Shown here: in pieces, positions 24,539 through 32,132 of the stretch
How positions within the stretch are numbered: position 1 is the stretch's first letter
How the letters are laid out: the number at the start of each line of letters is the position of its first letter
Made by a program: the position numbers and the translations under genes
The notes under the pieces: model-generated
The model's database searches: none
Seen by the model: only the letters and a program-made list of their open reading frames with translations
What the model was told of the DNA's origin: nothing
Assembly: GCF_003970495.1 (NCBI RefSeq)
Contig: NZ_RXWW01000014.1
Coordinates: 1-34,851, forward strand
Direction of reading: 5' to 3'
Origin: Staphylococcus pasteuri
GTDB taxonomy: Bacteria; Bacillota; Bacilli; Staphylococcales; Staphylococcaceae
DNA: 34,851 nt

Positions 24539-25546
24539 ATGAGAGAATTTAACTTTGAAGGTAAATGTTTTTTAAAATCGACTGATTATACTAAAGAAGA
24601 ATTGAATTATATTATTGAAAAAGCACGACAATTAAAAGATGAAAAGAAAAATAATCAATCACATCAATTACTTCCAAATAAAAATATAGCTATTATTTTT
24701 GAAAAACCATCAACACGTACTCGAGCTGCTTTCAGTGTAGCGGCACATGATTTAGGAATGAATGTTGATTATTTTGGTCAAAATGAAATTCATTTAGGTA
24801 AAAAAGAATCTATTTATGATACTGCTAAAGTATTGGGAAGTATGTATGATGGTATTGAATTTAGAGGGCATGAACATGATGATGTGGAAACATTAGCAAG
24901 ATATGCAAATGTACCAGTTTGGAATGGGTTAACGAATGAATGGCATCCTACTCAAATGTTAGCTGACTTCATGACTTTAAAAGAGGAATGGGGTACATTG
25001 GAAGGGAAAACGTTGACTTTTATAGGTGACGCTCAAAATAATGTTGCTAGTGATTTATTAGTTACAGGCGCTTTATTAGGTGTCAATGTAAACATTGTTG
25101 CACCTACGTCACGATTACCACAAGAAAAAGTAGTGACTATGGCTAAAGAATACGCACAACAAACTGGGGCGACAATACAATTAAGTAGTGAAATAGATAA
25201 TACAATATATCAAACAGATGCTCTATATACTGATGTTTGGTTTTCAATGGGAGAACCTGAAAATGTTATAGAAGAACGTGTAGCAATGTTAAAACCTTAT
25301 CAAGTGAACATGTCAATAATTAAAAAAGTTCAAAATCCGAATGTAAAAGTACTACATTGTTTGCCAGCTTTCCATAATACACAAACTAAAGTAGGTAACG
25401 AAGTTTATCAGAAATATGGACTCTCTGAAATGGAGATTACTGATGAAGTATTTAATAGTTCGTATTCTATTATTTTTAAGCAAGCAGAGAATCGTTTACA
25501 TTCAATTAAAGCAATAATGGCATTAACTTTAGGAGGATTAAAATAA
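24539..25546 (+). CDS. argF: ornithine carbamoyltransferase
   Basis: The 335-residue enzyme transfers the carbamoyl group between carbamoyl phosphate and ornithine, giving citrulline (arginine synthesis) or running in reverse in the arginine deiminase pathway. The carbamoyl-phosphate site STRTR is at residues 58-62. The HPTQ-type motif is seen as EWHPTQMLADF, the ornithine-binding region as VWFSMGEPE, and the catalytic HCLPAFH lies near residue 272. No arcA, arcC or arcD gene is adjacent, so this is not a standard arc operon. Two ARG-like boxes on the promoter argue for control by an ArgR/AhrC-type arginine repressor. Whether it should be called argF or arcB cannot be settled from sequence alone. 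Confidence 0.92.
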   Translation: MREFNFEGKCFLKSTDYTKEELNYIIEKARQLKDEKKNNQSHQLLPNKNIAIIFEKPSTRTRAAFSVAAHDLGMNVDYFGQNEIHLGKKESIYDTAKVLGSMYDGIEFRGHEHDDVETLARYANVPVWNGLTNEWHPTQMLADFMTLKEEWGTLEGKTLTFIGDAQNNVASDLLVTGALLGVNVNIVAPTSRLPQEKVVTMAKEYAQQTGATIQLSSEIDNTIYQTDALYTDVWFSMGEPENVIEERVAMLKPYQVNMSIIKKVQNPNVKVLHCLPAFHNTQTKVGNEVYQKYGLSEMEITDEVFNSSYSIIFKQAENRLHSIKAIMALTLGGLK

Positions 25547-25569
25547 ATCATTAAAAAGAGGTGATATAT

Positions 25570-25782
25570 ATGATTATAGAAGTCTCTAAAGAATTAAAAT
25601 CGTTTCTTTATCAAAAATATGAAATAGAGATAGGTGAAATTGCAAGTAAACAAATTATTGATCATTTATATCCTATGATTAAAGATGAAATACATGAAGA
25701 TATTAAATCAGAAATACAGGAACAGACTATTAATCATGTTATTGAAAAATTAGAAGAAGAAAAAATGATTCAGCATCAATAA
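25570..25782 (+). CDS. 70-residue charged helical protein after argF
   Basis: The protein has 70 residues from ATG 25570, five bases after GAGGTGA; a GTG at 25561 lies inside the ribosome binding site. There is no signal peptide or membrane helix. Residues about 20-65 are predicted amphipathic helix, rich in E, K and I (KDEIHEDIKSEIQEQ), compatible with a small coiled-coil protein. I recognise no domain. It lies 23 bases after argF with no promoter or terminator between them, and a strong terminator follows, so it is co-transcribed with argF. A role linked to arginine metabolism is possible only by association. Confidence 0.72.
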   Translation: MIIEVSKELKSFLYQKYEIEIGEIASKQIIDHLYPMIKDEIHEDIKSEIQEQTINHVIEKLEEEKMIQHQ

Positions 25783-25786
25783 AAAC

Positions 25787-25830
25787 AATCCTCTTGAATA
25801 ATGATCTAAATTTCATTATTCAAGAGGATT
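25787..25830. terminator. bidirectional terminator of the argF operon and ipdC-like gene
   Basis: A perfect 18-base stem (25787-25804 with 25813-25830), containing TCCTCTTGAATAATGA, lies between convergent genes, with an A run on the left. Confidence 0.93.
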
Positions 25831-25868
25831 TCTATACAAGTAAGTTGTTATATGAAGTTAATGCTTAA

Positions 25869-27509
25869 TTATTTATTTTGTGAAGCAAATGCTTTTGCAA
25901 TATCGCTTAATTTAGTTGGTGCATCTTCAACAGCCATTTTGACTTCGACGAAATGCATACGATCATTATTAGCGTTTATGTTTTCAAAAGCATCTTTAAG
26001 TTCATGGGATGTGTTGACATCATGAACTGCAACATTATCGCCACCAAACACAGCAGGTAACGCTTTATAATCCCACATATGAATATCATTATAAGGTTCT
26101 TTCATACCATGAATTAATCTTTCAACCGTATAACCATCGTTATTAATAACAAATATAACAGGTTTCAATTGCTGTCTAATCATAGTAGATAATGATTGGA
26201 CAGTTAATTGTAATGAGCCATCTCCGATTAATAAAATATTTCTTCTGTTAGGCGCAGCAATTTGAGTGCCTAGTGTGGCAGGTAATGTATAACCAATTGA
26301 GCCCCATAAAGGTTGACCTATAAATGTATTATCTTTATATAAAGATAAGTCATATGCACCGAAGAATGACGTTCCTTGATCAGCTATTAAAATATCATCA
26401 AGTTGTATGAATTCTTGCATCATCTTGAAATAAGTTGCTTGTGTTAAAGGTTGATCATCTAATATATAATCGTTATTTTCTTCTCTAACATATGAAGGGA
26501 AATCAGATGTATTTTTATATGAAATATTCATTAATCCTTTTAATAAGTTAGGTAAAGCAATATCGTTTGAAGTTGTTTCATTCATTTTAAAATAGTTGTG
26601 ATTTAACATAACGACATCATCTATATCGAATTCATATGAGAAACCTGCTGTTGCAGAGTCAGTTAATTTAGCACCAATATTTAAGATGGCATCGCTTTGG
26701 TTAACATAGTTTTTAACATTTTCTTCAGCAATACTACCATCAAAGATTCCAAGATAGTGTTCATTTTCCTCATTAAAGGCACCTTTACCTAAAGAAAGTT
26801 GTGCTACTGGGATATTTGTTTGATTAACAAATCGTTCTAGCTCTGAATGTAGGCCAAAACTATTAATTTCATGACCTGCAATAATAACAGGTTGCTTAGC
26901 AGCATTCAATTTATCTTCAATCATTTTGATATAGCTAGAAATATCTTGTTCTGTTGGTTGTTTAGGTTGGAACGTTGAAGTCACATCTATTTCAGTCATA
27001 GCTACATCAATAGGCAAATGGATATGAACTGGGCGACGTTCATTTATAGCTTCTTGAATTAGTCTTGGAATTTCTGTCGTTGCATTGTCAGGTGTAATGT
27101 ATCCTTGAGCTGTAGTAATGGGTTCAAACATTTTTCTGTAATCATCAAATTTACCTTCACCTAATGAGTGGTGAACATATTTACCAGCAGATTCAACCGC
27201 TCGAGTAGGTGCCCCAGTAATTGCAATTACTGGTACGCGTTCGGCATAAGAACCTGCAATACCATTGACAGCACTTAATTCACCTACACCAAAAGTAGTG
27301 ACTAATGCACCTAAACCATTGATTCGTGAATAACCATCTGCAGCATAGCTAGCGTTTAATTCATTCGTATTGCCAATCCACTCTACGTGTTCATGTGAAA
27401 TTATATCGTCTAAAAAGGCTAAGTTAAAATCGCCAGGGACACCGAATATTTTATCTACTCCTGCAGCGTGTACTGCATCCATCAAATATTGTCCTACACG
27501 TTGTTTCAT
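25869..27509 (-). CDS. ipdC: thiamine-diphosphate 2-oxo acid decarboxylase (IpdC/KivD/PDC-like)
   Basis: The 546-residue enzyme has the three-domain PDC fold. Asp27 (VPGDFN), Glu50 (NTNELNASYAADGY), and His113-His114 (YVHHSLGEGKF) fall at the same positions as the catalytic residues of Zymomonas pyruvate decarboxylase (Asp27, Glu50, His113, His114). The cofactor motif starts at GDGSLQLTVQ and runs to NNDGYTVE, whose Glu matches the last catalytic residue. It should decarboxylate a 2-oxo acid to an aldehyde: indolepyruvate, phenylpyruvate, branched-chain oxo acids or pyruvate. The substrate is not settled; staphylococcal copies are usually labelled indole-3-pyruvate decarboxylase. It stands divergent to a MarR gene with an inverted repeat between them. 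Confidence 0.88.
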   Translation of the reverse strand: MKQRVGQYLMDAVHAAGVDKIFGVPGDFNLAFLDDIISHEHVEWIGNTNELNASYAADGYSRINGLGALVTTFGVGELSAVNGIAGSYAERVPVIAITGAPTRAVESAGKYVHHSLGEGKFDDYRKMFEPITTAQGYITPDNATTEIPRLIQEAINERRPVHIHLPIDVAMTEIDVTSTFQPKQPTEQDISSYIKMIEDKLNAAKQPVIIAGHEINSFGLHSELERFVNQTNIPVAQLSLGKGAFNEENEHYLGIFDGSIAEENVKNYVNQSDAILNIGAKLTDSATAGFSYEFDIDDVVMLNHNYFKMNETTSNDIALPNLLKGLMNISYKNTSDFPSYVREENNDYILDDQPLTQATYFKMMQEFIQLDDILIADQGTSFFGAYDLSLYKDNTFIGQPLWGSIGYTLPATLGTQIAAPNRRNILLIGDGSLQLTVQSLSTMIRQQLKPVIFVINNDGYTVERLIHGMKEPYNDIHMWDYKALPAVFGGDNVAVHDVNTSHELKDAFENINANNDRMHFVEVKMAVEDAPTKLSDIAKAFASQNK

Positions 27510-27575
27510 AACTCATTCCACCTTCGTTTATGTATTTGTATATTACATTTAAAAGATAACTTTTTAAGATTATAA

Positions 27576-27592
27576 AGTCAACTAACTTGACC
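27576..27592. promoter_or_regulatory. operator between ipdC and marR
   Basis: GTCAA (27577-27581) and TTGAC (27587-27591) form an inverted repeat around CTAAC. The left arm is also the minus-strand -35 TTGACT for ipdC, with TATCTT 17 bases on. The right arm (TTGACC) is a possible plus-strand -35 for marR. A single bound repressor would cover both promoters. Confidence 0.6.
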
Positions 27593-27675
27593 TTTCTAGT
27601 TATAAGTATAAACATGACGAAATACTGAATTTTTATTATAATAAGTCTTAAACATAAGAAAAGGAAAGAAAGCAA

Positions 27676-28125
27676 ATGTCGACAAATAAAAATGATTATG
27701 AACATATGTTGTTTTACTTCGCATATAAAACCTTTGTTACAACTGCCGACGACATTATTGAACAATATGGCATGAGTCGTCAGCATCACCGGTTTTTATT
27801 TTTTATCAATAAATTACCAGGTATTACTATTAAAGAGTTATTACAAACTTTGGAAATCTCAAAACAAGGTTCACATGCTACATTAAGAACTTTAAAAGAA
27901 AAGGGACTTATCATAGAGAAAACGTCCGACAAAGATCGTCGAGTAAAACAATTATATTCAACTGACAGTGGGAACGCGTTAATCAATGAACTTAATTATG
28001 CTCAAGATCACTTATTACAAACAATCCAACAAAAAGTAGGTCATAATTGGTACGATATTATGGAAGAACTAGCAATTCGAAGAGATGGTTTTAAACATAT
28101 AGAGCATTTAAAAGGACAAGAGTAA
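27676..28125 (+). CDS. MarR family regulator divergent from ipdC
   Basis: The 149-residue protein fits MarR in size and pattern: helices at both ends for dimerisation and a central winged helix-turn-helix, ITIKELLQTLEISKQGSHATLRTLKEKGLIIEKTSDKDRRVKQLYST (about residues 51-97), with the DxRxK/R wing. The start follows AAGGAAAG. There are no cysteines, so it is not a thiol-switch MarR; a small-molecule ligand is more likely. The GTCAA-N5-TTGAC repeat in the shared promoter region suggests it controls itself and the decarboxylase. The inducer may be an aromatic or branched-chain oxo acid (inference). Confidence 0.85.
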   Translation: MSTNKNDYEHMLFYFAYKTFVTTADDIIEQYGMSRQHHRFLFFINKLPGITIKELLQTLEISKQGSHATLRTLKEKGLIIEKTSDKDRRVKQLYSTDSGNALINELNYAQDHLLQTIQQKVGHNWYDIMEELAIRRDGFKHIEHLKGQE

Positions 28126-28292
28126 TAAAAGATATTTTATAAACTTATATCGTTTTATATCTAATTAAAAAGTTCTCCTGAAGCAGTTGTCATTCATACT
28201 CATTCTGTATATTTGTGCTAAGTATATTAAATTTAATTTATGTTTTTTCAATCCTATTAGATTAAGGTTTTTAAAATTATTGGAAAAAAGTG

Positions 28293-28298
28293 TATAAT
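28293..28298 (+). promoter_or_regulatory. -10 element of the 33-residue peptide gene
   Basis: A consensus TATAAT stands 61 bases before the ATG. The -35 is weak (TTTAAA-like sequence 17 bases upstream), so an activator or another sigma factor may help. Confidence 0.45.
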
Positions 28299-28358
28299 TA
28301 TGTCATAAGAATTTCAAAGCGATAATTGAAATGAATAAATTGAAAAGGAGTTTTGATG

Positions 28359-28460
28359 ATGAAAAAATTAGCTATACTTTTAACTTTAGTTGGTGCAGGT
28401 TACTATGCTTTTAAAAGATATCAAAACCATGTAAACCAAGCGCCAAATATTGAATATTAA
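28359..28460 (+). CDS. 33-residue single-pass membrane peptide
   Basis: An open frame of 33 codons starts at ATG 28359, eight bases after AAGGAG (an ATG three bases earlier is also possible). Residues about 4-17 ([15 protein letters not shown]) form one short membrane helix, followed by [15 protein letters not shown]. It has a clear -10 upstream and a terminator downstream. The composition (basic start, hydrophobic helix, basic boundary, polar tail) is that of a real small membrane protein, and I recall similar short peptides in other staphylococcal genomes, but no function. Confidence 0.72.
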   Translation: MKKLAILLTLVGAGYYAFKRYQNHVNQAPNIEY

Positions 28461-28494
28461 TTTAGATATTTAATATAACTGTATACATGAAATT

Positions 28495-28532
28495 AATCCG
28501 AGATGAGGTTTTACTCATCCCGGATTTTTTTA
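28495..28532. terminator. terminator between the small peptide gene and phoA
   Basis: AATCCG, A, GATGAG (28495-28507) pairs with CTCATC, C, CGGATT (28514-28526) with one mismatch, followed by TTTTT. It lies between convergent genes; the T run favours the plus strand. Confidence 0.88.
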
Positions 28533-28551
28533 AAATCATTTTTTTAAATCA

Positions 28552-30006
28552 TTATTTGACGTCATTAGCGAAAAAGTCGAATATGTTTTTAGCACTATCA
28601 GTATTTTCTTTATTACCTGTGAATTTTTTAGAACCAGGACCATATGCATAAGTATTAACATCTTCACCAGTATGACCATATGTTGTCCAACCAGTATGAG
28701 ATTCATCATTAATTGGTTTTTGGATTGCATCTTGAAGATGTGTTGTTTGTTCTTCTACTTTAGGATCTTCGTCATCTTTACTTTTTTTAGTTAATTTTTT
28801 AAGTTTTTTAGCTTCTTTTTTAACTTTATCCATTTGTTCTTTAGGGAAATCAATGCCATAGCCTTCTTTAATAACTTTTTCAGGATCTTTTCCTGATGCG
28901 ATTTCTTTAGTCATATATGAACCAGAATGTTTCATTTGATGTATGGCTTGAGGATTCCATTTATAATCTTTGCCTTTTGCAATTGTCATACCACCAGTAG
29001 AATGGTCAGCTGTAGCCACAACTAGCGTATCTTTATGATTTTTCGCATAATCAATAGCATTTGAAAATGCTTTATCAAAGCCTTGCATTTCAGACATGAC
29101 ACCTGTTACATCATTTGGGTGTGCAGATTTATCAATAGAAGCACCTTCTACCATTAGGAAGAATCCTTTATCATTTTTTTCAAGTTTACTTAAAGCACTT
29201 TTTTCCATATCAACTAATAATGGGTTACTATTTGGCGCATCAATTTGAAGCGGCATATCTTCTTCTGAGAACAATCCTAATACTTGTTTTTTGCTAGATT
29301 GATTAAGCTCATTTTTGTTAGATACTACATCGTAGCCATCTTTTTTAAATTTTTCATCAAGATTGCCGTTCTCTTTGCCAAAGTATTTAGAGCCACCACC
29401 TAAAAGTACATCTACCTTATGTTTGCCATTAATTTTATCTTTATAAAATTGTTTAGCAATCTCATCTTTTTTATCTCTTGAATCTACATGAGAAGCATAG
29501 GCAGCTGGTGTTGCGTCAGTGAGTTCAGCAGTTGATACTAATCCAGTTGATTTGCCTTTTTCTTTAGCGTCTTCTAAAACTGTTTTAACTTTTTTCTTAT
29601 TTTCGTCTACACCAATGGCACCATTATACGTTTTATGACCAGAACTAAATGCAGTTGCTCCTGCAGCTGAGTCTGTCACGTTTTCTTTAGGATCGTTTGG
29701 ATATGTACGATTCGTACCCTTTAAGTATTTATCAAAAGTGGTAGGATTCATAGATTTTGCAGATGGATCATTTTGGTAATAACGATAGGCCGTATTAAAT
29801 GATGGACCCATACCATCACCCACTAAAAAGATGACATTTTTTGGATTTTTAGTATTACCGAAGGCTACTGCGTCATCTTTGTTTTTATCCTTACTTTTAT
29901 CAGCATTTGTTTCTGAAGCTGAAGATATATTTGTCGTACTTAATAATGTTGCAGCGACTATGCTACCCGACAACAAATACTTACCAATATGTTTAAAAGA
30001 TTTCAT
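28552..30006 (-). CDS. phoA: secreted alkaline phosphatase
   Basis: The 484-residue protein has a signal peptide (about 1-30, ending near SSASE). The alkaline phosphatase core is complete: first metal Asp in VGDGMG, nucleophile Ser in DSAAGATAFSSG (near residue 112), Asp/His in ASHVDSRDK, metal residues in VEGASIDKSAHPND and ATADHSTGG, and late His in GHTGEDVNTYAYG. It hydrolyses phosphate monoesters outside the cell. An unusually basic KKEAKKLKKLTKKSK stretch precedes the last domain. The start ATG 30006 follows AGGAGG. A series of TTTACA-like repeats upstream indicates PhoP activation under phosphate limitation. The gene is labelled phoA or phoB in different staphylococcal genomes. Confidence 0.92.
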   Translation of the reverse strand: MKSFKHIGKYLLSGSIVAATLLSTTNISSASETNADKSKDKNKDDAVAFGNTKNPKNVIFLVGDGMGPSFNTAYRYYQNDPSAKSMNPTTFDKYLKGTNRTYPNDPKENVTDSAAGATAFSSGHKTYNGAIGVDENKKKVKTVLEDAKEKGKSTGLVSTAELTDATPAAYASHVDSRDKKDEIAKQFYKDKINGKHKVDVLLGGGSKYFGKENGNLDEKFKKDGYDVVSNKNELNQSSKKQVLGLFSEEDMPLQIDAPNSNPLLVDMEKSALSKLEKNDKGFFLMVEGASIDKSAHPNDVTGVMSEMQGFDKAFSNAIDYAKNHKDTLVVATADHSTGGMTIAKGKDYKWNPQAIHQMKHSGSYMTKEIASGKDPEKVIKEGYGIDFPKEQMDKVKKEAKKLKKLTKKSKDDEDPKVEEQTTHLQDAIQKPINDESHTGWTTYGHTGEDVNTYAYGPGSKKFTGNKENTDSAKNIFDFFANDVK

Positions 30007-30048
30007 TAAAAAAGCCTCCTAAAATATGTATATACTCATTACATTTTA

Positions 30049-30054
30049 ATTATA
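30049..30054 (-). promoter_or_regulatory. -10 element of phoA
   Basis: TATAAT on the minus strand (30054-30049) lies 42 bases before the phoA ATG. The base at the -35 (ATAAAC) is poor, as expected for an activated promoter. Confidence 0.6.
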
Positions 30055-30063
30055 AGAAAATAA

Positions 30064-30102
30064 TTTTGACTGTTTATGATATTCATGTAAATAGATTGTA
30101 AA
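30064..30102 (-). promoter_or_regulatory. PHO-box-like direct repeats before phoA
   Basis: On the minus strand TTTACA (30102-30097), five bases, TTTACA (30091-30086), five bases, ATCATA (30080-30075), five bases, TCAAAA (30069-30064). The first two match the Gram-positive PhoP repeat TTAACA-like consensus and the 11-base period is exact; the other two are degenerate. The array ends ten bases before the -10. Confidence 0.7.
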
Positions 30103-30272
30103 TCTATAATAAATTTTAATTACATTAAGAAATGTAAAAGTAAATCACTCATAACAAATGTATTTTTTATAATAAAGATGTAAAATAGATAATAAATACA
30201 GTGTAGTAAGAGAAATTAAGGTGTGTATTTATCATCGTAACTTCTTAAGCTAATATGACTGAGGTGAAGAAA

Positions 30273-30440
30273 ATGATATTTGTCATGTTATCCCCATTAT
30301 TTATAGTAGGTTTTATTGCTTTAAGTATTTATGAAGAAAAAAGAAGAAAAAAGAACCAAGAAGCTAAAAACAATCAAAATGAAAATCATATTCAACATCA
30401 AACTGATGAAAAAGATAAACATCAAGATAAAACAATTTAG
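30273..30440 (+). CDS. 55-residue membrane protein heading the braRS operon
   Basis: ATG 30273 stands five bases after GAGGTGA; the ATG at 30255 has no site. The protein has one membrane helix (about residues 2-19, IFVMLSPLFIVGFIALSIY), then a charged tail rich in K, N, Q, H and D (about 22-55). It ends 21 bases before braR, with no terminator between, so it is co-transcribed. Possible roles are a regulator or sensing aid of BraS or BraDE, but this is association only. A possible -10 TATAAT (30168-30173) implies a leader of about 95 bases. Confidence 0.75.
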   Translation: MIFVMLSPLFIVGFIALSIYEEKRRKKNQEAKNNQNENHIQHQTDEKDKHQDKTI

Positions 30441-30461
30441 CGCAACGAAAGGTGTATCTTA

Positions 30462-31127
30462 ATGAAGATTTTTATAGTAGAAGATGATTTTGTCATTGCA
30501 GAAAGTTTAGCTAATGAACTTAAAAATTGGAATTATGAGGTAAGTATAGCTAAACAATTCTCAAATATTTTAGATGACTTCATCACATATCAACCTGACA
30601 TAGTATTGTTAGATATTAATCTACCGACATTAAATGGATTTCATTGGTGCCAAGAAATAAGAAAGATTTCTAATGTGCCTATTATATTTATCAGTTCTCG
30701 AACGGATAATATGGATCAAATTATGGCTATCCAAATGGGTGGCGATGACTTCATAGAAAAGCCATTTAATTTATCATTAACGGTTGCTAAAGTTCAAGCA
30801 TTACTTCGTCGTACCTATGATTTAGCAGTTTCCAATGATGAATTAACTGTCAAAGGTTGTAAGTTAATTATTGATGAGGCCAAAATTATTTATAACGAAG
30901 AAGCAATACAATTATCTTTAACAGAACTTCAAATCATAAAGTTATTATTCCAAAATGAAGGGAAATTCGTTAAACGCAATGCTTTGATTGAAAAATGTTG
31001 GGAATCTGAAAATTATATAGATGATAATACATTAGCCGTTAATATGACGCGACTGCGCAAGAAATTAAATCAAATTGGTTTAAAAGACTTTATTGAAACG
31101 AAGAAAAATGTTGGATATAGGGTGTAA
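30462..31127 (+). CDS. braR: response regulator BraR (NsaR/BceR-type)
   Basis: The 221-residue OmpR-family response regulator has a receiver domain (1-115) with acidic Glu7-Asp8-Asp9, phosphoacceptor Asp51 (LLDINLP), Ser79 region and Lys100 (IEKPF). A winged-helix DNA-binding domain (about 125-221) includes LSLTELQIIKLL and NTLAVNMTRLRKKL. Its closest relatives are BraR/NsaR and BceR, which respond to bacitracin, nisin and other cell-wall-active peptides and activate their own exporter genes. It sits in the order small membrane gene, braR, braS, braD, braE. The start follows GAAAGGTG. Confidence 0.92.
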   Translation: MKIFIVEDDFVIAESLANELKNWNYEVSIAKQFSNILDDFITYQPDIVLLDINLPTLNGFHWCQEIRKISNVPIIFISSRTDNMDQIMAIQMGGDDFIEKPFNLSLTVAKVQALLRRTYDLAVSNDELTVKGCKLIIDEAKIIYNEEAIQLSLTELQIIKLLFQNEGKFVKRNALIEKCWESENYIDDNTLAVNMTRLRKKLNQIGLKDFIETKKNVGYRV

Positions 31128-31132
31128 ATAAA

Positions 31133-32026
31133 ATGATGTTACCTTTTATAAAAACAATTAAAAATGAAATTGCAATCGTCACATTAATATTATTATTATT
31201 TGCTGTGATCTTTTTTGTATTTTCACTTTCAATGAGTGCATTGCTGCTTGGTATTGCTATTGTTTTATTTATTATGCTGATTTATTGGTGGATTAGTTAT
31301 TTAGGATTTCAAAAACAAGTTAATCTTAAACATAAAATAGAGGTACTTGAAGAAGAATTATTTGAAACAAAAAAACGACAAGCTGAATATCAAAAAGATA
31401 TTGAAAGTTATTTTTTAACATGGGTACATCAAATTAAAACACCTATTACTGCCACCCAATTATTATTAGAACGTAATGAACATAATGTTGTTAATCAAGT
31501 AAGACAAGAAATAGTACAAATAGATAATTATACTAGTCTAGCATTAAGTTATTTGAAATTACTTAATGAAGCTTCTGATATGAGTATTTCAGAAGTAAAA
31601 ATTGACGAGTTAATCAAGCCTTTAATTATGAAGTATCGTGTACATTTTATTGAACAAAATACTAAAATCCATTATCAATCAGTTGATGATAACGTATTAA
31701 CCGATGCACAATGGGCATCTATATTAATAGAACAGTTGTTAAATAATGCATTAAAGTATGCACGTGGCAAAGATATTTGGATTAACTTTAACTCAGAAAC
31801 AAAACAATTATATATCAAAGATAATGGTATAGGTATTAGCCAAGCAGATTTACCAAAAATCTTTGACAAAGGATATTCTGGATATAATGGGAGTCTTAAT
31901 GAATCATCTAGTGGTATAGGTTTATTTATTGTTAAACACATATCTCAACATCTTAATTTAAACGTTGAAGTAGAATCAAAATTAAACAGTGGTACGCATT
32001 TTACGATTGATTTTCCAAGAGAATGA
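31133..32026 (+). CDS. braS: intramembrane-sensing histidine kinase BraS
   Basis: The 297-residue sensor kinase of the BceS type has only two N-terminal helices (about residues 12-30 and 34-56) with almost no external loop. This is the mark of intramembrane-sensing kinases that rely on their ABC transporter as sensor. The dimerisation His is His99 (WVHQIKTPITA). ATP-binding motifs follow: N box LLNNALKYA, G1 KDNGIGIS and G2 SSGIGLFIVK. It starts six bases after braR ends (ATG 31133; a second ATG follows directly). A terminator-like hairpin lies 22 bases after its end. Confidence 0.92.
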   Translation: MMLPFIKTIKNEIAIVTLILLLFAVIFFVFSLSMSALLLGIAIVLFIMLIYWWISYLGFQKQVNLKHKIEVLEEELFETKKRQAEYQKDIESYFLTWVHQIKTPITATQLLLERNEHNVVNQVRQEIVQIDNYTSLALSYLKLLNEASDMSISEVKIDELIKPLIMKYRVHFIEQNTKIHYQSVDDNVLTDAQWASILIEQLLNNALKYARGKDIWINFNSETKQLYIKDNGIGISQADLPKIFDKGYSGYNGSLNESSSGIGLFIVKHISQHLNLNVEVESKLNSGTHFTIDFPRE

Positions 32027-32047
32027 TAACTTTCAAAATTGTAAGGT

Positions 32048-32094
32048 AACCAACAAAATTTGTAAGAAATTATAAATGTTGTTGGTTATTTTTT
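32048..32094 (+). terminator. terminator after braS with a possible BraR site in the loop
   Basis: AACCAACA (32048-32055) pairs with TGTTGGTT (32080-32087), then TATTTTTT. The loop holds an imperfect inverted repeat, TTTGTAA (32059-32065) GAAA TTATAAA (32070-32076), about 30 bases before a -10-like TATAAA (32097-32102), a position suited to an activator such as BraR. Confidence 0.6.
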
Positions 32095-32132
32095 AATATA
32101 AAATAGGTAATGATTAGGAAAGGAGCGTCCAT

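Noticed and set aside
27451..27789. 112-residue minus-strand frame across the ipdC promoter region
   Set aside because: It overlaps the ipdC start in another frame and the marR start on the opposite strand, and has no ribosome binding site. It is a shadow.
28126..28292. Regulatory RNA in the gap between marR and the 33-residue peptide gene
   Set aside because: Only weak AT-rich complementarity (AGATAT/ATATCT) is visible, with no conserved riboswitch or T-box elements.
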